Below are positions 62,395-64,000 of a DNA stretch of 64,000 nucleotides, piece after piece. Position numbers and translations under genes: made by a program. The stretch is taken from positions 62,001 through 126,000 of the forward strand of contig NZ_CANLXV010000008.1 of the NCBI RefSeq assembly GCF_947495205.1, given 5' to 3'. Every line of letters starts with the position of its first letter. Position 1 is the first letter of the stretch. The notes below the pieces were generated by a model that worked only from the letters and a program-made list of their open reading frames with translations, had not been told where the DNA came from and ran no database searches. This DNA comes from an uncultured Polaribacter sp. (GTDB lineage: Bacteria; Bacteroidota; Bacteroidia; Flavobacteriales; Flavobacteriaceae).

Positions 62395-63300
62395 ATGAAA
62401 TACCCATTAGAAAACTTAGATGATACTGAATTTGAAAATCTAGTAGCATTAATATGTAGCGAGATTTTAGGAATAGGTACCGTGGTATTTTCTAAAGGTA
62501 CGGATTTCGGAAAAGATGCTAAATTTTATGGGAAAGCAAATAGGTATCCAAGCGAATCAAAGCCTTGGGAAGGTAAAGTTGTTATTCAAGCGAAACATAC
62601 AGTAAAAATAAATGCTAGTTGTTCTGACAGTTCTTTTCAAACAATAATAAAGAATGAGATAATACCAGCCATAAATATTTTAAAAGAAGCTGATAAAATA
62701 GATTATTACTTACTTTTTACAAATAGAAAATTAAGCGGAGGAAAAGATGCAAAAATTGAAGATGTTTTTGAAAATGAAGTTGGAATTGAAAATAGACTGA
62801 TTGGATTAGAAACTATAGATTTTTGGATAAATCAATATCCAAAAATTGCTAGAACCTTAAATAAACTTTTACTTCCTTTAAGTTTTGATGAAAATGATTT
62901 AAAAGAAATAATAAATTCCTTTAGTAAAGTAGATAAGAAAAAAGGTAATTTACCTAAAATACCTAAAAGAGATATTGAAAAGAAAAATGAGCTAAATAAT
63001 TTAAGTAAAGATTATTTTAATAATGTAATTAAAAGAAACCTTTTATATATAGAGCAAATCAGAGAATTTTTAACAAATCCAATTAATACAGAGTATTTAG
63101 GAAAATATGAAAATACAATTGATGATATAAATGAGGAAATTGTTGTACATAGAGATGAATTTGACAAGTTCGATTTAATCTTTAATTATTTATACAAATT
63201 TATCGTAGAAAATAATCCAGAATTAAAATCTAATAGAAGTTTAGTTCGTCTATTCTTGCATTATATGTATTATAACTGTGACATTGGAATTAATGAATAA
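62395..63300 (+). CDS. ABC-three-component (ABC-3C) system effector with restriction-endonuclease-like domain
   Basis: Protein of 301 aa. The N-terminal ~160 residues look like a PD-(D/E)xK nuclease: GTDFGKDAKF with Asp41 as the metal-binding acid, then KVVIQAKHT with Gln65 and Lys67 (QxK). A long helical C-terminal region follows. The same composition is annotated as the effector protein of ABC-3C conflict systems, and the next two genes fit the other two components. Likely cleaves nucleic acid when the ATPase senses invasion; that role is inferred. Confidence 0.82.
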   Translation: MKYPLENLDDTEFENLVALICSEILGIGTVVFSKGTDFGKDAKFYGKANRYPSESKPWEGKVVIQAKHTVKINASCSDSSFQTIIKNEIIPAINILKEADKIDYYLLFTNRKLSGGKDAKIEDVFENEVGIENRLIGLETIDFWINQYPKIARTLNKLLLPLSFDENDLKEIINSFSKVDKKKGNLPKIPKRDIEKKNELNNLSKDYFNNVIKRNLLYIEQIREFLTNPINTEYLGKYENTIDDINEEIVVHRDEFDKFDLIFNYLYKFIVENNPELKSNRSLVRLFLHYMYYNCDIGINE

Positions 63301-63303
63301 ATT

Positions 63304-63555
63304 ATGCTAACACCATCAAAACATACAAACATTAAATACTCTGTAATTTATATTGCAGGCAAAGTTTTGGGCTTTCTAAAAAAGGAAACCTTAATAAAGT
63401 ATGAAGATTTAAAAGAAATGTTAGTAAGTGAAATTGGTGTAAATGCAAAAAACAATATCGATTATTCTTTAACCTTTTTATTTTCTATTGGCAAAATAGA
63501 ATACTTGAAAAACATTGACGCAGTTACTTTAATCAACGACAATAATGAGGATTAG
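63304..63555 (+). CDS. ABC-3C middle-component-like small protein
   Basis: Protein of 83 aa with a predicted winged-helix-like pattern (TNIKYSVIYIAGKVLGFLKKE, then YSLTFLFSIGKIEYLKNIDAV). It lies 3 bases after the effector and overlaps the ATPase by 11 bases, matching the middle component of ABC-3C systems in size and place. It is thought to bridge effector and ATPase. Confidence 0.78.
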   Translation: MLTPSKHTNIKYSVIYIAGKVLGFLKKETLIKYEDLKEMLVSEIGVNAKNNIDYSLTFLFSIGKIEYLKNIDAVTLINDNNED

Positions 63556-64000
63556 TAGAATATATTCTAATAAAAATTTCAAGAATATTGAATTTAATGA
63601 AAAATTCAATGCTATTGTTGCGTCAAAACAATCGAATGAAAAGAAAGATACACACGGCTTAGGTAAATCAACACTAATTAGAGTTATTGATTTTTTACTC
63701 ATATCAAGTTATAATAAGAATACAGATAAATTATTAGGTAATAATCTTTTTATTGGTCAAGAGTTTTATGGAGAATTCAAACTAAATAATGGAAAATTTT
63801 TGGTTATTAAACGTGCAATAAATACAGCTACTAAAGTATTTTTCAAATTAAATGACTCTAAGCTAAATGGTTTTAAATTGGATATTGATTGGGATAAAGA
63901 ATTAACATTCAAAAAAGCAAGAGCAAAATTTAATGAATACCTAGATTTTAATGTATTACCCAATTGGGATTATAGAAAATCCATAACCTATTTTTTAAGA
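63545..64000 (+). CDS. ABC-3C DUF2326-type ATPase (partial, runs off the window)
   Basis: I translated this from the ATG at 63545; the frame is open to 64000, 152 residues. MRISRIYSNKNFKNIEFNEK is a Rad50/SMC-like opening and the Walker A is HGLGKST with Lys41, as in DUF2326 ATPases of ABC-3C systems. The coiled coil, signature and Walker B lie outside the window. It overlaps the middle component by 11 bases. Confidence 0.85.
   Translation, partial: MRISRIYSNKNFKNIEFNEKFNAIVASKQSNEKKDTHGLGKSTLIRVIDFLLISSYNKNTDKLLGNNLFIGQEFYGEFKLNNGKFLVIKRAINTATKVFFKLNDSKLNGFKLDIDWDKELTFKKARAKFNEYLDFNVLPNWDYRKSITYFLR

Noticed and set aside
1..64000. tRNA, rRNA, CRISPR arrays, integrases or insertion sequences
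   Set aside because: Reading by eye I found no cloverleaf, no rRNA-like stretch, no regular spacer array and no transposase or integrase frame; a tRNAscan and ISfinder run would settle this.

Overview
The window is strongly AT-rich and reads as a chromosomal segment of a marine-type Flavobacteriaceae (Bacteroidota), perhaps close to Polaribacter or Tenacibaculum; the genus is my guess. The supporting signs are type IX secretion (T9SS) C-terminal sorting domains, a SusC/SusD pair, the Bacteroidota -7 promoter motif TAnnTTTG ahead of many genes, almost no Shine-Dalgarno sites, many TTG starts and a penicillin-binding protein carrying a PASTA domain. I saw no rRNA, tRNA, CRISPR array or intact insertion sequence.

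Layout. 1-6064 (minus): front of the division/cell-wall (dcw) operon, mraZ-rsmH-ftsL-ftsI-murE-mraY (mraY cut by the window edge), preceded by a three-copy MraZ-type operator. 6272-11173 (plus): alpha/beta hydrolase, YihA GTPase, RluA-type pseudouridine synthase, a collapsed penicillin-acylase remnant (minus), a DegT-type aminotransferase with a Cys cluster, and galE. 11301-18974: M16 peptidase, a giant secreted LRR protein and fabD. 19245-33438 (plus): thirteen co-directional genes around the radical SAM enzyme ArsS, the most interesting system here. 33548-39984 (minus): envelope and stress genes. 40157-43167: flavoprotein plus membrane polyferredoxin. 43220-47306: three glycosyltransferases behind a YwqK-like protein. 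47364-57029: regulators and assorted enzymes. 57031-60739 (minus): rlmN, queA, aroA. 60794-64000: a decayed BNR-repeat gene, a small membrane protein, a MazG-like pyrophosphohydrolase and the start of an ABC-three-component (ABC-3C) conflict system cut by the right edge.

How the ArsS locus may work. ArsS is known to join a 5'-deoxyadenosyl group to dimethylarsenite. The locus also encodes a carboxymuconolactone-decarboxylase-like peroxidase, two DUF2064 glycosyltransferases, a rhodanese, a DUF547 protein, a metallophosphoesterase-like protein that lost metal ligands but has a Cys-rich insert, a purine nucleoside phosphorylase with an adenine-type Asp, a sodium:solute symporter, SusC/SusD outer-membrane transport, a DM13 surface protein and a sterol-desaturase-family hydroxylase. 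I infer a pathway from arsenonucleoside through adenine removal to arsenosugar (perhaps arsenolipid), coupled to transport. The arsenic methyltransferase ArsM is not in the window.

A second notable structure is a set of three ~130-bp repeats whose last copy runs into the coding start of the symporter gene; the upstream copies read like fossil N-termini of that protein.
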